DNA of 64,000 nt from NCBI GenBank assembly GCA_900618425.1, contig UZAN01039492.1, positions 65,628 through 129,627 of the forward strand, written 5' to 3'. The notes beneath the pieces were generated by a model. It was not told the DNA's origin, searched no databases, and saw only the letters and a program-made list of their open reading frames with translations. The stretch's first letter is position 1. Each line of letters opens with the position of its first letter. A program made the position numbers and the translations under genes. Of the stretch, positions 62,690 through 64,000 are shown in pieces. Origin of the DNA: Echinostoma caproni (taxonomy: Eukaryota > Platyhelminthes > Trematoda > Plagiorchiida > Echinostomatidae).

Positions 62690-63624
62690 CACTGTGCGTA
62701 TGCGCTCATATCCGATCCGTGAGATTCGGACGCTCACTCGATTACGGTTTTGGTTGGTCATGCATTGAAATGATGGTGAGTGAACAAGCGCACACAACTA
62801 TCGTCAGGTCGCGATCACGAGTTCGCTTTCAAATGGCAACCCCAATGGACATTTTATTTTTCTTGTGCACACACACGCATACACACAATCACCTATACCG
62901 TGAGAGCGGTCCGGTTTCGTGTGACAGGCTACTGTGACAGTGAAATTCGACTTGACATTTGCCACCGGTCAATACACGTCACAGTAAAGGACGAACTAAC
63001 CGAAAGGGTGAACAGTTAGGGAATGCTAAGGAAGAGCGAAACACAGATGAATGGAATGGACCAGTGATAAGGGATAGACTGTCGGCGGGAGAGAACAAGA
63101 ATATTCACGTTGTCAACCGGAGCAAATTAACATGAATCAATCGAGGAAATTTGATGCTTATCGAATGAATGGAGATTGGCTTCCGTGGTTTCCGTTGACT
63201 TCAGAGCGATGTGGATAACGATCATAAGGCAATATACTAGTCGTTTTGTGCGCCTAACCTACAATTTACCGTGAAATCTGTGGTCTCTAATGAATTGAAA
63301 TTCATATGCCCTTGCAAGTGATTATCCGCTGATCCGGTTTCACGTCGAACAAACAAACATGAATATCTTCTGAATGAAAATAACAGTACACATTATTTTT
63401 AATTGGCATAAAGAAAGGATAACGATTATAGGGCTTGTAAATAACCCCAATGGATGAGCTCAGAACACCAAATTTAACAGCTATTTTGCGAAATTCTTGG
63501 AAGTCCTTTGTCCAGTGATCAAGGAATCTTAAAATAAATGTAGCCAGTAGAATAACATAAATTGAGAAAAAAATATTAGTTGACCCGATTTTGCACTCAT
63601 TATAGCTCATCGGTAGTGAATATC

Positions 63625-63704
63625 AAGCATCCCGTCTGAGATTTGAATTCCGGCCCCTTGTGTGGAAGGCACATGTGTTACTACTGTGTCAACCAACTGA
63701 CACC
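63625..63704 (-). repeat. Possible tRNA-like repeat head
   Basis: The minus strand reads GGTGTCAGTTGGTTGACACAG and, after a spacer, CCGGAATTCAAATCTCAG, which roughly occupy A- and B-box positions. The match to polymerase III boxes is weak. A related GCCAGTTGGTTCAGCTGAGTG occurs on the minus strand near 33083-33135. Confidence 0.3.
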
Positions 63705-63969
63705 AATACTGATCATAATAATCAATTCACGTTTGCTGAGATGGTATTTCTAGCGATGGTCAGTTAGTCCATCGGGGTCAACGGCAAGTAAAGGAGATAC
63801 TGCTAAACTACACCACTTATTGACCCGCCCGACTGGCTGACTTAGCCAATGTGTGGGTAACTCTCCTCAGTTCGAGCAGATTGTTCACTATCGTTTTGTT
63901 CAACCTATATAAAATGCTTCACAACCGCATTCCAGAAGGGCGAAAATCCAGATATGAACTTGAACAACA

Positions 63970-64000
63970 GGGCGGTGGTGGCTCGGTGGTAACGTCACCA
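63970..64000 (+). mobile_element. SINE head, truncated by the window end
   Basis: GGGCGGTGGTGGCTCGGTGGTAACGTC combines the GGCGGTGGTGGC start of the 57673 SINE with the GGTAACGTCA core of the 58045 repeat. Only 31 bases are visible. Confidence 0.55.

Larger units (their letters stand above)
61423..63624. other. No gene recognised; microsatellite-rich
   Basis: Short frames only. A frame at 61559-61786 has cysteines but no thrombospondin pattern. 62.4-63.1 kb is GC-richer and holds the CA/GT tracts. If the UNC5 reading is right, this is intron. Confidence 0.45.

Noticed and set aside
1..64000. CRISPR array, bacterial operon or prophage
   Set aside because: No direct-repeat/spacer array, no closely packed long frames and no ribosome-binding sites; the sequence is clearly eukaryotic in layout.

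Overview
The window looks like eukaryotic, AT-rich, intron- and repeat-dominated DNA. I think it comes from a parasitic flatworm (trematode or cestode). The reasons are widely spaced small phase-1 exons, decayed CR1/Jockey-type and Penelope-like retroelements, and short tRNA-headed SINEs, all in low-GC sequence with three scaffold gaps of about 0.7 kb. The species cannot be fixed from the sequence alone. There are no operons or bacterial signals. Most open frames are short and occur by chance.

The one gene I can support is on the + strand: part of a netrin receptor of the UNC5 family. Three exons are clear: Ig1 (38436-38852), the first half of Ig2 (44318-44467) and the second half of Ig2 (60388-60648). 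All three begin and end in phase 1, have AG/GT borders and join in frame. Two weaker candidate upstream exons (35142-35263 and a 44-nt microexon at 37111-37154) can be chained in frame to Ig1. The thrombospondin, transmembrane, ZU5 and death-domain exons expected in this family are not seen and would lie beyond 64000. The first 35 kb is then either upstream flank or 5' introns.

Region by region. 1.4-2.3 kb: Penelope-like (PLE) endonuclease and tail remnant, minus strand. 6.1-6.35 kb: GC-rich tRNA-headed repeat. 6.9-7.6 kb: gap. 7.8-8.0 kb: possible frameshifted coiled-coil remnant. 8.3-15.4 kb: nothing recognised. 15.5-15.9 kb: GC-richer unknown block. 16.5-16.86 kb: probable PLE reverse-transcriptase remnant. 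18 kb: gap. 20.75 and 22.48 kb: two copies of an unknown dispersed repeat. 23.3-23.8 kb (minus) and 24.1-26.8 kb (plus): two CR1-like LINE copies head to head. 27-35 kb: mostly featureless. 35-61 kb: UNC5 exons and introns. The introns hold a third CR1 tail (40.2-40.7 kb), a second decayed LINE family with a surviving YVDD box (45.5-48.1 kb), a gap (48.5-49.1 kb), unassigned short frames (50-51.4 kb) and a cluster of tRNA-like SINE heads (57.6-58.2 kb). 61.2-64 kb: more SINEs and CA/GT microsatellites, with another SINE head cut by the window end.

All identifications rest on reading protein motifs by eye. No database search was possible.
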